From: Pseudomonas graminis
Lineage (GTDB): Bacteria > Pseudomonadota > Gammaproteobacteria > Pseudomonadales > Pseudomonadaceae
Assembly (NCBI RefSeq): GCF_013201545.1
Contig: NZ_CP053746.1
Span: forward strand, 1,279,001-1,343,000
Reading direction: 5' to 3'
DNA: 64,000 bases
The translations under genes and the position numbers were made by a program. This document shows positions 35,569 to 46,493 of this stretch, one piece after another; position 1 is the first letter of the stretch; every line of letters begins with the position of its first letter. The notes under the pieces are model-generated. The model searched no databases and was not told the DNA's origin. It was given only the letters and a program-made list of their open reading frames with translations.

Positions 35569-35605
35569 AAAAGCCCCTGGCGATGAAAGTCGTCAGGGGC
35601 TTTTT
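35569..35605. terminator. Terminator after metK, also before the lysE end
   Basis: AAAAGCCCCTGGCGA pairs with TCGTCAGGGGCTTTTT around TGAAAG with one mismatch. It can serve metK (+) and the LysE-family gene (-). Confidence 0.85.
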
Positions 35606-35625
35606 GCATTCGACTGACGGAATGA

Positions 35626-36246
35626 TCAGCTTCGGCGCGCCACCAGCAAAAACGACGCCGCACTGGCCAACAACCCCGCGCACACTCGATTGAACACACG
35701 CTTGCCACTGGGCTTGGCAAACAGCCGACGCGCATGCACCCCCATCCAGCAATAAAGCGCGATGGCGATACATTCCAGCACCAGAAACATCGCCCCCAAT
35801 TGTGCGAACTGAGCAGTGACTACGCCGGAGCGGTCGACGAATTGCGGCAGAAACGCCGTAAACAACAGAATGGCTTTGGGGTTGCCAATGGCGACCAGAA
35901 ACTCCTGGCGTGCCAGCCTCGTCACGCCGGCCTGCGCGCCGGCTTCGACATCGTGCGCCTCGCATGGCGCTCGCCACAGTTGTAACGCCAGATAGAACAG
36001 ATACGCCGCCCCCACAATCTTGATCGTATGAAACAGCCACTCGGACGTATGCAGCACTGCTGTAAGCCCGACCGCTGCAAGCGCAATCATGATCGCGAAT
36101 GCCAGCAACCGACCAAGCCCACCGGTGCAGGCGCGGCCAAACCCATAACGCGACGCGTTGCTGATCGAGAGCAGGTTATTCGGGCCCGGCGCCATGTTCA
36201 GGGCGAAACAGGCGGGGATGAATAGAGCGAGGGTCGACAGGTCCAT
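35626..36246 (-). CDS. LysE/RhtB-family amino acid exporter
   Basis: A 206-residue inner-membrane protein with six hydrophobic segments. The start carries the family motif FALNMAPGPNNLLSISNASRYG (about 14-35), and FLVAIGNPKAILLFTAFLPQF lies at about 114-134. Members export amino acids such as lysine, threonine or homoserine lactone; the substrate here is not evident. It is transcribed towards metK and divergent from ligB, with a 190-base spacer. Confidence 0.9.
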   Translation of the reverse strand: MDLSTLALFIPACFALNMAPGPNNLLSISNASRYGFGRACTGGLGRLLAFAIMIALAAVGLTAVLHTSEWLFHTIKIVGAAYLFYLALQLWRAPCEAHDVEAGAQAGVTRLARQEFLVAIGNPKAILLFTAFLPQFVDRSGVVTAQFAQLGAMFLVLECIAIALYCWMGVHARRLFAKPSGKRVFNRVCAGLLASAASFLLVARRS

Positions 36247-36404
36247 GGCAGTGCCTCTTCCTGGTGCTGGGATGAAACATCATTTTGCACTCGTGACGAG
36301 CTAGCTCAAGACACAGCCGGGCGTGGTAAAAAAGGTCTGGCTGTACCGGTGCGAGACAAACGCGGTAACCAAGGCGCAATGAAACGCCCATCGAGAAAAC
36401 CTAG

Positions 36405-38123
<1,719 letters not shown>

Positions 38124-38182
38124 TCTTTTTAGGGCCACATGATTGTGTCGAGCGTATGGCTATTTGTATTCAAGGAGTATTC

Positions 38183-38602
38183 ATGAAATTCCTGTCATCC
38201 CTTTTTGCATTCACTGCGTGCGGGTTTCTGGCCGCGCCGGTGTTTGCAGCCGAGCAGGCGTCGGAGCCGTCCGGATGCGCCGCAAAGCGCCAGGACATCA
38301 CCACTCAGCTCGAAAACGCCAAGGCCGCTGGCAATACCAATCGGCAGGCAGGGCTGGAAAAAGCGTTGAGTGAAGTGACCGCGAACTGCACCGACGCCGA
38401 CTTGCTCAAGCAGCAGGAGCAGAAGGTGCTGGATGCCAAGCGCGAAGTCAGCCGTCGTCAGGCGGATTTGAACAAGGCGATGAGCAAGGGCGATCCCGAG
38501 AAAATCGACAAGCGTAAAGACAAGCTGGCCGAGTCCCGCAAGGAGTTGCAGGAAGAGCAGGAGAAGCTGGAAAACGTCAAGCCGGACGAGGACGACGATT
38601 AA
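38183..38602 (+). CDS. DUF1090 family periplasmic protein (YqjC type)
   Basis: A 139-residue protein with a signal peptide (MKFLSSLFAFTACGFLAAPVFAA). Most of the mature part is a charged helix or coiled coil (LLKQQEQKVLDAKREVSRRQADLNKAMSKGD...), with two cysteines (SGCAAKR and ANCTDADL) and an acidic end PDEDDD. The function of this family is not established. ATG 38183 follows AAGGAGTATTC. It lies 59 bases after ligB and may be read through from it. Confidence 0.88.
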   Translation: MKFLSSLFAFTACGFLAAPVFAAEQASEPSGCAAKRQDITTQLENAKAAGNTNRQAGLEKALSEVTANCTDADLLKQQEQKVLDAKREVSRRQADLNKAMSKGDPEKIDKRKDKLAESRKELQEEQEKLENVKPDEDDD

Positions 38603-38680
38603 GCGCAATTACTGCTTTCTGGAGGAGTGAGCTGCTCGGGAAGTGGCGTTCAGTCCGAAATACTCAGCGACTGTACTGGC

Positions 38681-38709
38681 CTCTTCGTGAGCAAGCTCAC
38701 TCCCACAGG
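38681..38709. repeat. Single REP arm, GAGCAAGCTCACTCCCACA type
   Basis: CTTCGTGAGCAAGCTCACTCCCACAGG matches one arm of the REPINs at 25163-25250 and 52457-52546. Confidence 0.75.
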
Positions 38710-38755
38710 TCGCGTGTTTGCTGCCACATCGCGTCAACTTAGAAATAGTGAGCGG

Positions 38756-39142
38756 TCAGACAGAGACGCCAAACAGCGCAATCACCAGCCCCATACCGAC
38801 GATCCAGGCCAGCGAACGCAACGCCGCGAGATCCGCCAGATAAAAGATGATGTAGAGCAGGCGACTGGTCACGAACAGCACGGCCAGTACGTCGATCGTC
38901 ACCAACTGCGCCACGCCGGCGACGTGGGCAATGATCACACCGGCAGTAAATCCTGGAATCGCTTCAAAACTATTGAGCTGCGCGTTGTGGGCGCGCCGCG
39001 GGAGACCTTCGAGGCGGTCGAGAAAGTCCCGGGGATCATGATTGTGCCGTGCACTGAACTTGCCGCTGCTGAACTTGGCAACACCAGCGCACCCTATCGG
39101 CAACAGAATCACGATCAACACACACCAAAACGCGACGGTCAT
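38756..39142 (-). CDS. MAPEG family membrane protein
   Basis: A 128-residue protein with four hydrophobic segments, of the membrane-associated eicosanoid and glutathione metabolism type. The signature RAHNAQLNSFEAIPGFTAGVIIAHVAG (about 49-75) carries the NSxE motif, and a C-terminal R-x-Y-type loop is LLYIIFYLADLAALRSLAW. The bacterial role is unclear. The frame opens at 39301 but its first part covers a REP repeat, so ATG 39142 after AAGGATGCAGGT is preferred. Confidence 0.85.
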   Translation of the reverse strand: MTVAFWCVLIVILLPIGCAGVAKFSSGKFSARHNHDPRDFLDRLEGLPRRAHNAQLNSFEAIPGFTAGVIIAHVAGVAQLVTIDVLAVLFVTSRLLYIIFYLADLAALRSLAWIVGMGLVIALFGVSV

Positions 39143-39270
39143 ACCTGCATCCTTTTTTAGAATTTGAGCTTCAATAGAAAACGCCCATCTACAGCCTAAG
39201 AGCCACGGCCCGTCGAAAGGTTCTTGCAGGTCCAGCATGCTGGTGAGGATCACTAGATCACGCGCACTCC

Positions 39271-39362
39271 GTGGGACCGGCTTTAGCCGGGAAGGCGTCA
39301 TGTGTACACCGCAAATCTGACGGCGTTCACTCCGGCCTCTTCCCGGCTAAAGCCGGTCCCAC
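39271..39362. repeat. REPIN, GGGACCGGCTTTAGCC type
   Basis: GTGGGACCGGCTTTAGCCGGGAAGG is inverted against CTTCCCGGCTAAAGCCGGTCCCAC over 92 bases. Confidence 0.88.
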
Positions 39363-39518
39363 TAAGGTATCGCATGCACTCAGTGGAACTGGCTGTGACG
39401 TCCCACTGAAACCAACCGGCGCGCAGTTTGCTCGTCGTTACTGCCACCGCCATCCCGATTGGCTAAGATGCCAGCCACGCGGCCGACCTCGGCTGTATTT
39501 CGTTGCCCAGGAGCCTGC

Positions 39519-40340
39519 ATGTCCAGCGAAGAAGACGCCACCCTCAGTGGCGCAGCGCCGATGATTCCCGATCAGCGCCGGGAGTTGATGCTGCGCCAGT
39601 TGCGCAAGCATCAGGTGCTGAGCGTGCATCAGCTCATGGAAATGTTCGACTGCTCGCACATGACTGTTCGCCGCGACATCGCGCTGCTTGAGCAAAGCGG
39701 CCGTGCCTATTCGGTGACCGGCGGGGTGCGCATCGCCAGCCAGGTTCACAGCGAGCCCAGTCACCAGTCCAAGGCCGTGGTCGAGCTGCCGCACAAACAG
39801 GCGATGGCGAAACTGGCCGCCAGCCTGCTGCACCCTGAGATGACGGTATACCTGGACGCCGGCACCAGCACGCTGGAAATCGTCCCGTACATCGTCGCAC
39901 TGTCGGGCATGACCGTGGTCACCAACGATTTTGGCGTGGTCAACGCCCTCGCCGATGCGACCCATGTGGATGTGATTCACACCGGCGGGCTGCTGGATCA
40001 TCCGAATCGATCCTGTGTCGGCGGGCTGGCCGCCGCAACCTTGCGGCAATTGGCAACCGACGTGGCATTCATGTCGACCAGTTCGTGGGACCTGCAACGC
40101 GGCACGACCACGCCTTCCGCGCTGAAGGTAGAGGTCAAGCAAGCGGCGATGCAGTCAGCGTCGCGCACGGTATTGCTGACGACCAGCACGAAATACGGCA
40201 CGTTCGGCATGTACAAGGTCGCGGGCCTGGAGCAGTTCGACACGATCATCAGCGACGACCGACTTGCCCATGGTGCTACGGACAGCATTCGCGGGCTGGG
40301 GGTCGAATTGATGCTGGCATCGGTGGACACGCCTCGCTGA
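39519..40340 (+). CDS. DeoR-family regulator of the tetronate operon
   Basis: A 273-residue repressor-type regulator. The N-terminal HTH_8 / DeoR domain is at about 20-75 (RRELMLRQLRKHQVLSVHQLMEMFDCSHMTVRRDIALLE). The DeoRC sugar-phosphate-sensing domain follows (TVYLDAGTSTLEIVPYI, VVTNDFGVVNAL, and the SSWDLQRGTTTPSALKVEVKQAAM block). ATG 39519 has AGGAG seven bases upstream; another start, MIPDQRRE at 39561, is possible. It is the first gene before ltnD-otnKC-gntP-otnI on the same strand and most likely responds to a phosphorylated intermediate of that pathway. Confidence 0.9.
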   Translation: MSSEEDATLSGAAPMIPDQRRELMLRQLRKHQVLSVHQLMEMFDCSHMTVRRDIALLEQSGRAYSVTGGVRIASQVHSEPSHQSKAVVELPHKQAMAKLAASLLHPEMTVYLDAGTSTLEIVPYIVALSGMTVVTNDFGVVNALADATHVDVIHTGGLLDHPNRSCVGGLAAATLRQLATDVAFMSTSSWDLQRGTTTPSALKVEVKQAAMQSASRTVLLTTSTKYGTFGMYKVAGLEQFDTIISDDRLAHGATDSIRGLGVELMLASVDTPR

Positions 40341-40359
40341 CCGGCATTGCCCTCAATCC

Positions 40360-40446
40360 GTAGGAGCCGGCTTGCTGGCGAGTGGTTGAACCCGCCGATG
40401 CAAAGGTGACTGACAAGCCGTGTTTGCCAGCAAGCCGGCTCCTACA
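40360..40446. repeat. REPIN, GTAGGAGCCGGCTTGCTGGCGA type
   Basis: GTAGGAGCCGGCTTGCTGGCGAG is inverted against TTGCCAGCAAGCCGGCTCCTAC. A second copy of this family is at 45928-46016, so the two flank the ltnD-otnI gene block. Confidence 0.88.
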
Positions 40447-40478
40447 GACTCAACCATCCTCGTCCCAGTAGTCCTATC

Positions 40479-40508
40479 AAAGCCTTGGCAGCCAGCCAGG
40501 GCTTTTTT
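40479..40508 (+). terminator. Terminator after the DeoR gene
   Basis: AAAGCCTTGGC pairs with GCCAGGGCTTT around CAGCC-type loop bases and is followed by a T run. It separates the regulator from the structural operon. The following 40510-40651 is AT-rich, with a GTTAATTTTTGTTAATTC stretch that may be an operator. Confidence 0.75.
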
Positions 40509-40651
40509 ATGTGCAGCCACGTCGATGTTAATTTTTGTTAATTCAAAAAAGCACTTCACATTATCCGATCACGGGTTCACTATCTTTAACAGATCAGAAC
40601 AAACACCGTTCGAGTGCTGATGAACTTCGGCGCTCACCCGAGGAGAGATTC

Positions 40652-41557
40652 ATGGATAACAAGAATGTCGGCGTCATTGGGCTGGGTGCAATGGGACTGG
40701 GCATAGCGCGCTCCCTGCTGCGCAGCGGCTTCAACGTTCATGCCTGTGACGTGCGCGCCGCCGTGACAGAGCAATTCGCCAGCGAAGGCGGCGTTGCCTG
40801 TGAATCTCCTGCAAGCATGGCGGCGGCCTGCGACGTGATCATCACCGTCGTTGTCAACGCCGAGCAGACCGAAACCGTATTGTTTGGCGACAACGGCGCA
40901 GTCGCCGCCCTGCGCCCGGGCAGCCTGATCATCGGTTGCGCCACGGTCGCACCGACCTTCGCTATCGAACTGGGTCAGCGCCTCACCGAAAAAGGCCTGC
41001 TCTACCTCGACGCGCCGATCTCCGGGGGCGCGGCCAAGGCAGCTGCTGGCGAGATGACGATGATGACCTCCGGCCCGGCTGATTCTTACGCCAAGGCCGA
41101 CGCGATCCTCAACGGCATGGCGGGCAAGGTCTATCGCCTGGGCGACGTCCACGGCCTGGGCTCCAAAGTCAAAATCATCAATCAGCTGCTTGCGGGCGTC
41201 CACATTGCCGCCAGCGCCGAAGCCATGGCCCTGGGCCTGCGCGAAGGCGTCGATGCCGATGCGCTGTACGAAGTGATCACCAACAGCGCCGGTAACTCGT
41301 GGATGTTCGAGAACCGCGTGCCGCACATTCTCAAGGCGGACTACACGCCGTTGTCGGCCGTGGACATCTTCGTCAAAGACCTGGGTCTGGTACTCGATAC
41401 CGCCCGCGCCAGCAAATTCCCGCTGCCGCTGTCGTCCACCGCCCACCAGATGTTCATGCAAGCCTCTACCGCTGGCTTTGGTCGCGAGGATGATTCTGCC
41501 GTGATCAAGATTTTCCCGGGCATCGAACTGCCGACCGCCAAGCCTGAAAACAACTGA
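40652..41557 (+). CDS. ltnD: L-threonate dehydrogenase type beta-hydroxyacid dehydrogenase
   Basis: A 301-residue NAD enzyme of the 3-hydroxyisobutyrate dehydrogenase family. The Rossmann motif GVIGLGAMGLGIARSL is at about 7-22. The family substrate motif LYLDAPISGGAAKAAAGEMTMM and the catalytic lysine in GLGSKVKIINQLLAG follow. Position with otnK, otnC and otnI gives the call: LtnD oxidises L-threonate at C2. ATG 40652 follows GAGGAGAGATTC. Substrate stereochemistry cannot be proved from sequence. Confidence 0.9.
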   Translation: MDNKNVGVIGLGAMGLGIARSLLRSGFNVHACDVRAAVTEQFASEGGVACESPASMAAACDVIITVVVNAEQTETVLFGDNGAVAALRPGSLIIGCATVAPTFAIELGQRLTEKGLLYLDAPISGGAAKAAAGEMTMMTSGPADSYAKADAILNGMAGKVYRLGDVHGLGSKVKIINQLLAGVHIAASAEAMALGLREGVDADALYEVITNSAGNSWMFENRVPHILKADYTPLSAVDIFVKDLGLVLDTARASKFPLPLSSTAHQMFMQASTAGFGREDDSAVIKIFPGIELPTAKPENN

Positions 41558-41558
41558 G

Positions 41559-42860
41559 ATGACGCTGATGAGCACCACGACTCCGCGCCCTCTGTTGGGC
41601 TGCATCGCCGATGACTTCACCGGCGCCACCGACTTGGCCAACATGCTGGTGCGGGGCGGCATGCGCACTGTGCAGAGCATTGGCATCCCGAGCGCCGAAA
41701 GCTTGGCCGAACTGGACGCCGACGCCATCGTCATCGCGCTGAAATCCCGCACCACGCCCGCTGCAGAAGCGGTGGAAGAATCCCTCGCCGCGCTGCAGTG
41801 GCTGCGTGATCGCGGCTGTGAGCAGGTCTTCTTCAAGTACTGCTCGACGTTCGATTCCACCGCCAAAGGCAACATTGGCCAGGTCAGCGAAGCGCTGCTC
41901 AAGGCGCTTAACAGCGACTTCACCCTGGCCTGCCCCGCGTTCCCGGAGAACGGTCGCACGATCTTCCGTGGTCATTTGTTCGTGCAGGACCAACTGCTCA
42001 GCGAATGTGGCATGCAAAACCACCCGCTGACGCCGATGACCGATGCCAATCTGGTGCGCGTGCTGCAATCGCAAACCACGCAGAAAGTTGGCCTGCTGCG
42101 TTATGACAGCATCGCCAAAGGCGTCGACGGCGTGCGTGCTCGCATCAAAGAGTTACGGGTAGACGGCGTGGTCATGGCGATTGCCGACGCGCTGTCTGAC
42201 GCTGATTTGTACACGCTGGGCGAAGCCTGCGCCGACCTGCCGCTGCTCACCGGCGGCTCGGGTCTGGCGCTGGGTCTGCCAGGCAATTTCCGTAAAGCGG
42301 GCAAGCTGCGTGACATTGATGCCGCGAAGCTTGAGCACGTCGACGGCGGCGAAGTCGTATTGGCGGGCAGCGCGTCGGTGGCTACCAACGGCCAGGTTGC
42401 CGCCTGGCTTGAGGCTAACCGGCCGGCTCTGCGCATCGATCCATTGGCACTCGCTGAAGGCAAACCGGTGGTGGCAGACGCTTTGGCCTTCGCCCGCGAC
42501 GCTGGGCAAACCGTGCTGTTCTACGCGACCAGCAGCCCGGAAGACGTTAAAGCCGTGCAGCAAAAGCTCGGCGTCGAACGTGCCGGCGCGCTGGTCGAAG
42601 ACGCGCTGGGGCAGATCGCTAGCGGCCTGTTGGACGCGGGCGTGAAACGCTTTGTCGTCGCTGGCGGTGAAACCTCCGGTGCCGTGGTTCAGGCCTTGGG
42701 TGTGAGCCTGCTGAAGATCGGCGCGCAGATCGACCCGGGTGTTCCAGCGACCATCAGCAGCGGTGCGATGCCTCTGGCCCTGGCGCTGAAGTCCGGGAAT
42801 TTCGGTGGCCGCGACTTTTTCGACAAAGCCCTCAAGCAACTGGCAGGGAGTGCCCAATGA
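41559..42860 (+). CDS. otnK: 3-oxo-tetronate kinase
   Basis: A 433-residue kinase of the former DUF1537 family that phosphorylates 3-oxo-tetronate at C4. The N-terminal substrate domain shows LLGCIADDFTGATDLANMLVRGGM and FFKYCSTFDSTAKGNIGQVS. The C-terminal nucleotide domain shows FVVAGGETSGAVVQALG. Starts at 41559 and 41568 are both possible (MTLM-STTTPRP); neither has a strong ribosome site. It lies one base after the ltnD stop and overlaps otnC by four bases (ATGA). Confidence 0.93.
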   Translation: MTLMSTTTPRPLLGCIADDFTGATDLANMLVRGGMRTVQSIGIPSAESLAELDADAIVIALKSRTTPAAEAVEESLAALQWLRDRGCEQVFFKYCSTFDSTAKGNIGQVSEALLKALNSDFTLACPAFPENGRTIFRGHLFVQDQLLSECGMQNHPLTPMTDANLVRVLQSQTTQKVGLLRYDSIAKGVDGVRARIKELRVDGVVMAIADALSDADLYTLGEACADLPLLTGGSGLALGLPGNFRKAGKLRDIDAAKLEHVDGGEVVLAGSASVATNGQVAAWLEANRPALRIDPLALAEGKPVVADALAFARDAGQTVLFYATSSPEDVKAVQQKLGVERAGALVEDALGQIASGLLDAGVKRFVVAGGETSGAVVQALGVSLLKIGAQIDPGVPATISSGAMPLALALKSGNFGGRDFFDKALKQLAGSAQ

Positions 42861-43519
42861 GCAACGTAACCAGCCCTTCAGTGAGCGCCGAAAACAAGCA
42901 GCGTGAAGAGATTTGCACCATCGGCCGTCTGCTGTTCGGACGCGGCTATACCGTGGGCAGCGCAGGCAATATCAGTGCGCGTCTCGACGATGGCTGGCTG
43001 ATCACGCCAACGGACGCGTGCCTGGGGCGCCTCGATCCTGATGCCATCGCCAAGGTCAATCTGGCCGGCGAATGGGTGTCCGGCGATAAGCCGTCGAAGA
43101 CATTGGCCCTGCATCGTCAGGTCTACGACCGCAATCCCGGCGTTGGCGGCGTGGTGCACACCCACTCGACGCATCTGGTCGCGCTGACACTGGCCGGCGT
43201 CTGGAAACCGGATGACATCCTCCCGCCCATCACGCCGTATCAGGTGATGAAAGTCGGGCACATTCCCTTGATTGCCTACGAGCGTCCCGGCTCGCCGAAC
43301 GTCGCCGATCAGGTGGCGAAGCTGGCGAACAGCGTGCGCGGCGTAATGCTCGAACGACTCGGCCCGGTGATCTGGGAAAGCTCGGTCGCCAAGGCCTCTT
43401 ATGCGCTGGAAGAGCTGGAGGAGACCGCACGCCTCTGGCTGATGAGCAACCCCAAACCTGAACCGCTGGACGCAGCGGCTCTGGAAGAACTGCGCCAGAC
43501 GTTCGGCGTGAACTGGTAA
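42857..43519 (+). CDS. otnC: 3-oxo-tetronate 4-phosphate decarboxylase (class II aldolase family)
   Basis: A 220-residue zinc enzyme that decarboxylates the phosphorylated intermediate to dihydroxyacetone phosphate. Zinc ligands lie in VVHTHSTHL (H101, H103) with the more distal LEETARLW region. YTVGSAGNISARL and ITPTDACLGRL are the class II aldolase / RhaD-type N-terminal motifs. Its ATG overlaps the otnK stop, so translation is coupled. Confidence 0.93.
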   Translation: MSNVTSPSVSAENKQREEICTIGRLLFGRGYTVGSAGNISARLDDGWLITPTDACLGRLDPDAIAKVNLAGEWVSGDKPSKTLALHRQVYDRNPGVGGVVHTHSTHLVALTLAGVWKPDDILPPITPYQVMKVGHIPLIAYERPGSPNVADQVAKLANSVRGVMLERLGPVIWESSVAKASYALEELEETARLWLMSNPKPEPLDAAALEELRQTFGVNW

Positions 43520-43537
43520 CCCCAACGGCGTTTGGAT

Positions 43538-43561
43538 CGAAAACCGGACTCCCGGTTTTCG
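43538..43561 (+). other. Intra-operon hairpin before the permease gene
   Basis: CGAAAACCGG pairs perfectly with CCGGTTTTCG around ACTC. It lies 19 bases after otnC and 43 bases before the permease start, with no U-run, so mRNA processing or stability is more likely than termination. Confidence 0.45.
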
Positions 43562-43603
43562 GCGGACCGGCTTGGCCGGAAAACAATAACAACGGGACAC
43601 AAC

Positions 43604-45061
43604 ATGACTCCTTTATTCCTCATGCTCGTCGCTGGAGCCGGCATTGCGCTGTTGCTGCTTCTAGTCCTGAAATACAAGTTTCAACCGTTCGTGGCTCTGA
43701 TGCTGGTCAGCATTATCGTGGCGCTGGTGGCCGGGGTTAAACCGAGCGACCTGGTGGCTACGATCGAAGGCGGCATGGGCAAAACCCTCGGCCACATTGC
43801 GATCATCATTGCCCTTGGCGCCATGATCGGCCGCATCATCGAACTGTCCGGCGGCGCCGAGGCGCTGGCCAAGACGCTGATCAACCGCTTCGGCAATCGG
43901 CGCACGCCGCTGGCCCTGACTGTCGCGGGTTTCATGGTCGGTATTCCGGTGTTTTTCGAAGTGGGCGTGATCATCCTCATGCCACTAGCCTACGGTGTCG
44001 CCCGGGCGGCTCGCAAACCGCTGCTGGTTTATGCGCTGCCAATGTGCGCAGCGTTGCTGTCGGTACACGCCTTCCTGCCGCCGCATCCGGGCGCCGTTGC
44101 AGCCGCCGGCCAGCTGGGTGCGGACTTGGGTCGCGTGTTGATGTTCGGGCTGCCGATGGTGGGCATTCTGTGCCTGATCGGTTACCTGATTGCCGGGCGC
44201 ATGACCCGCAGGGTCTACCCGATGACCGACGATATCCGCAGCGAAGTGTATGGCTCCCACGTTACCAACGAAGACCTGGTGGCTTGGGCCAATAACGATT
44301 ACTCGCGGGTGTCTGAAGCGACCCACACCAAAGAGCTGGGTCTTGAAGAAAACGCCAGCAGCCTGGCGGCACGCCTGCCAAAAGCGCCGGCGCCGGGGGC
44401 AGGCATCATCATCGCGCTGATTTTGCTGCCGATCATTTTGATTCTGCTGGGCACGCTGGCGACCACGATGTTGCCGGCCGACTCAATGCTGCGCAACGTG
44501 CTGACCGTTCTCGGCGCGCCGCTGGTGGCACTGCTGATCGACACGCTGCTGTGCGCCTGGTTGCTGGGCTCGCGCCGTGGCTGGAGCCGCAATCAGGTGT
44601 CCGACGTCGTGGGTTCGGCATTGCCGGGCGTGGCGATGGTGATTTTGATTGCGGGCGCAGGCGGCGTGTTCGGCAAGGTGCTGGTGGATACCGGAATTGG
44701 CGCGGTCGTGTCCGAAGCGCTGCGCAACACCGGCCTGCCGGTCCTCGCGCTGGGTTTTCTGCTGACGCTGCTGTTGCGTGCCGTGCAGGGCTCGACCACA
44801 GTGGCGCTGGTGACCACGGCCGGCATTCTCAGCCCGCTGATCGCCACGCTGAACCTGAGCGCCAACCACATGGCCCTGCTCTGCCTGGCCATGGGCGGTG
44901 GCGGTCTGGCAATGTCGCACATCAACGACGCCGGTTACTGGATGTTCACCAAACTGGCGGGCCTGAACGTTGCCGATGGCCTGCGCACCTGGACCTTTCT
45001 GGTGACCATTCTGGGCACCCTCGGTTTCTTGATGACGCTGCTGCTCTGGCCTTTCGTCTAA
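43604..45061 (+). CDS. GntP-family sugar-acid permease
   Basis: A 485-residue proton symporter of the gluconate permease family with about 12 to 14 membrane segments. Family signs are GGMGKTLGHIAIIIALGAMIGRIIELSGGAEALA near 52-85, GIPVFFEVGVIILMPL and the histidine-containing MGGGGLAMSHINDAGYWMFTKL near the C-terminus. The frame opens at 43532, but ATG 43604 gives the normal hydrophobic start. Position inside the operon makes threonate or a related C4 sugar acid the likely cargo. Confidence 0.93.
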   Translation: MTPLFLMLVAGAGIALLLLLVLKYKFQPFVALMLVSIIVALVAGVKPSDLVATIEGGMGKTLGHIAIIIALGAMIGRIIELSGGAEALAKTLINRFGNRRTPLALTVAGFMVGIPVFFEVGVIILMPLAYGVARAARKPLLVYALPMCAALLSVHAFLPPHPGAVAAAGQLGADLGRVLMFGLPMVGILCLIGYLIAGRMTRRVYPMTDDIRSEVYGSHVTNEDLVAWANNDYSRVSEATHTKELGLEENASSLAARLPKAPAPGAGIIIALILLPIILILLGTLATTMLPADSMLRNVLTVLGAPLVALLIDTLLCAWLLGSRRGWSRNQVSDVVGSALPGVAMVILIAGAGGVFGKVLVDTGIGAVVSEALRNTGLPVLALGFLLTLLLRAVQGSTTVALVTTAGILSPLIATLNLSANHMALLCLAMGGGGLAMSHINDAGYWMFTKLAGLNVADGLRTWTFLVTILGTLGFLMTLLLWPFV

Positions 45062-45083
45062 CGGCTTCAATTAGGAGATAACC

Positions 45084-45875
45084 ATGCCTCGCTTCGCTGC
45101 CAACCTCAGCATGATGTATCCGCAACACGACTTTCTGGCGCGTTTCTCGGCTGCGGCGAGTGACGGCTTCAAGGGCGTGGAGTACCTGTTTCCGTATGAC
45201 TTCAAGGCCGAGGAAATCAAGCTGCGTCTGGACGACTTCGGCCTGACCCAGGCGCTGTTCAACGCCCCGCCCGGCGACTTCACCAAGGGCGAGCGCGGCA
45301 TTGCATCGTTGCCGGGCCGGGAGAGCGAATTTCGCGACGGCTTTCAGAAAGCACTGAATTACGCAGCGGTGCTGGGCAACGACCGGATTCACGTCATGGC
45401 CGGCCTGCTGCCCAGTGAAGACCTGCGCCAGAAGCATCACGCGGTGTACCTGGAAAACCTGAGCTTCGCCGCACAACAGGCGGCAAAGGTCGGGCTGACG
45501 GTGTTGATCGAGCCGATCAACACCCGGGACATTCCGGGCTTCTTTCTCAACCGTCAGGATCAGGGCCAGGCGGTGCTTAGAGAAGTCGGCGCTGACAATC
45601 TGCGGGTGCAGTTCGACTGCTATCACTGCCAGATCGTCGAGGGCGACGTCACCAGCAAACTGCGCCGCGACTTCGCCGGCATCGGCCACATCCAGATCGC
45701 GGGCGTGCCGGACCGCCATGAGCCGAGCGTGGGGGAAGTGAACTACCCGTGGCTGTTCGAGGAAATTGATCGCCTGGGCTACACCGGCTGGGTCGGCTGC
45801 GAGTACCGTCCGAAAGGCGATACCAGCGAAGGCCTGCAGTGGCTGCGGGACTGGCAGGCGCGTCATCCGGCCTAG
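45084..45875 (+). CDS. otnI: 2-oxo-tetronate isomerase
   Basis: A 263-residue hydroxypyruvate-isomerase-like TIM barrel that converts 2-oxo-tetronate to 3-oxo-tetronate, bridging LtnD and OtnK. Metal and catalytic motifs are [16 protein letters not shown] (E), [13 protein letters not shown] and [17 protein letters not shown], with a final [16 protein letters not shown] 45084 follows AGGAGATAACC. It closes the operon; a 12-base G run (45898-45909) and a REPIN follow. Confidence 0.93.
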   Translation: MPRFAANLSMMYPQHDFLARFSAAASDGFKGVEYLFPYDFKAEEIKLRLDDFGLTQALFNAPPGDFTKGERGIASLPGRESEFRDGFQKALNYAAVLGNDRIHVMAGLLPSEDLRQKHHAVYLENLSFAAQQAAKVGLTVLIEPINTRDIPGFFLNRQDQGQAVLREVGADNLRVQFDCYHCQIVEGDVTSKLRRDFAGIGHIQIAGVPDRHEPSVGEVNYPWLFEEIDRLGYTGWVGCEYRPKGDTSEGLQWLRDWQARHPA

Positions 45876-45927
45876 CGTGTTACAGGGTCTGGTTCCCTGG
45901 GGGGGGGGGCGGGATGCGCAGATCATT

Positions 45928-46016
45928 GTAGGAGCCGGCTTGCTGGCGAACACGTCGGTTCAGTCAACATCGTCATCGCTGACCCGGCGCATTCGCCAGC
46001 AAGCCGGCTCCTACAG
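45928..46016. repeat. REPIN, GTAGGAGCCGGCTTGCTGGCGA type
   Basis: TGTAGGAGCCGGCTTGCTGGCGAA is inverted against TTCGCCAGCAAGCCGGCTCCTACAG over 89 bases. Confidence 0.88.
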
Positions 46017-46048
46017 ACAACTGCCCCCTGCGTTCACCCTCTGCCCCA

Positions 46049-46453
46049 TCACTCGTTGATCACATCTTCCTTGAACTGATCTTTCACGTAGGTGATTTCG
46101 GTCTTGCCGTGTGGCGCCGGCAGGCCGTCTTCGCCCAGGTTCACGAAGACCATTTTCTCGACCGTGAGAATGCTCTTGCGGGTGATCTTGTTGCGCACCT
46201 GGCAGGTCAGCGTGATGGAGGTGCGGCCAAACTCGGTGGCGGTGATCCCCAGTTCGATGATGTCGCCCTGACGCGAGGCGCTGACAAAGTTGATCTCGGA
46301 AATGTACTTGGTCACGACGCGCTGATTGCCCAACTGAACAATGGCGTAGATGGCCGCTTCTTCGTCGATCCAGCGCAGCAGGCTGCCGCCGAACAACGTG
46401 CCGTTGGGGTTGAGGTCTTCGGGTTTTACCCATTTGCGGGTGTGGAAGTTCAT
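46049..46453 (-). CDS. Acyl-CoA thioesterase (hotdog, YciA-like)
   Basis: A 134-residue thioesterase. The hotdog signature NPNGTLFGGSLLRWIDEEAAIYA (about 15-37) contains the family Asp/Glu pair, and NFVSASRQGDIIELGI follows. It probably hydrolyses acyl-CoA thioesters; chain length is unknown. The frame opens at 46510, but ATG 46453 with CGGAGCCCCC is the family-like start. It is divergent from ahcY with a 326-base control region. Confidence 0.87.
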   Translation of the reverse strand: MNFHTRKWVKPEDLNPNGTLFGGSLLRWIDEEAAIYAIVQLGNQRVVTKYISEINFVSASRQGDIIELGITATEFGRTSITLTCQVRNKITRKSILTVEKMVFVNLGEDGLPAPHGKTEITYVKDQFKEDVINE

Positions 46454-46493
46454 GGGGGCTCCGGGGTGTTTGGGAGACGGTGGTGGATGTGCC

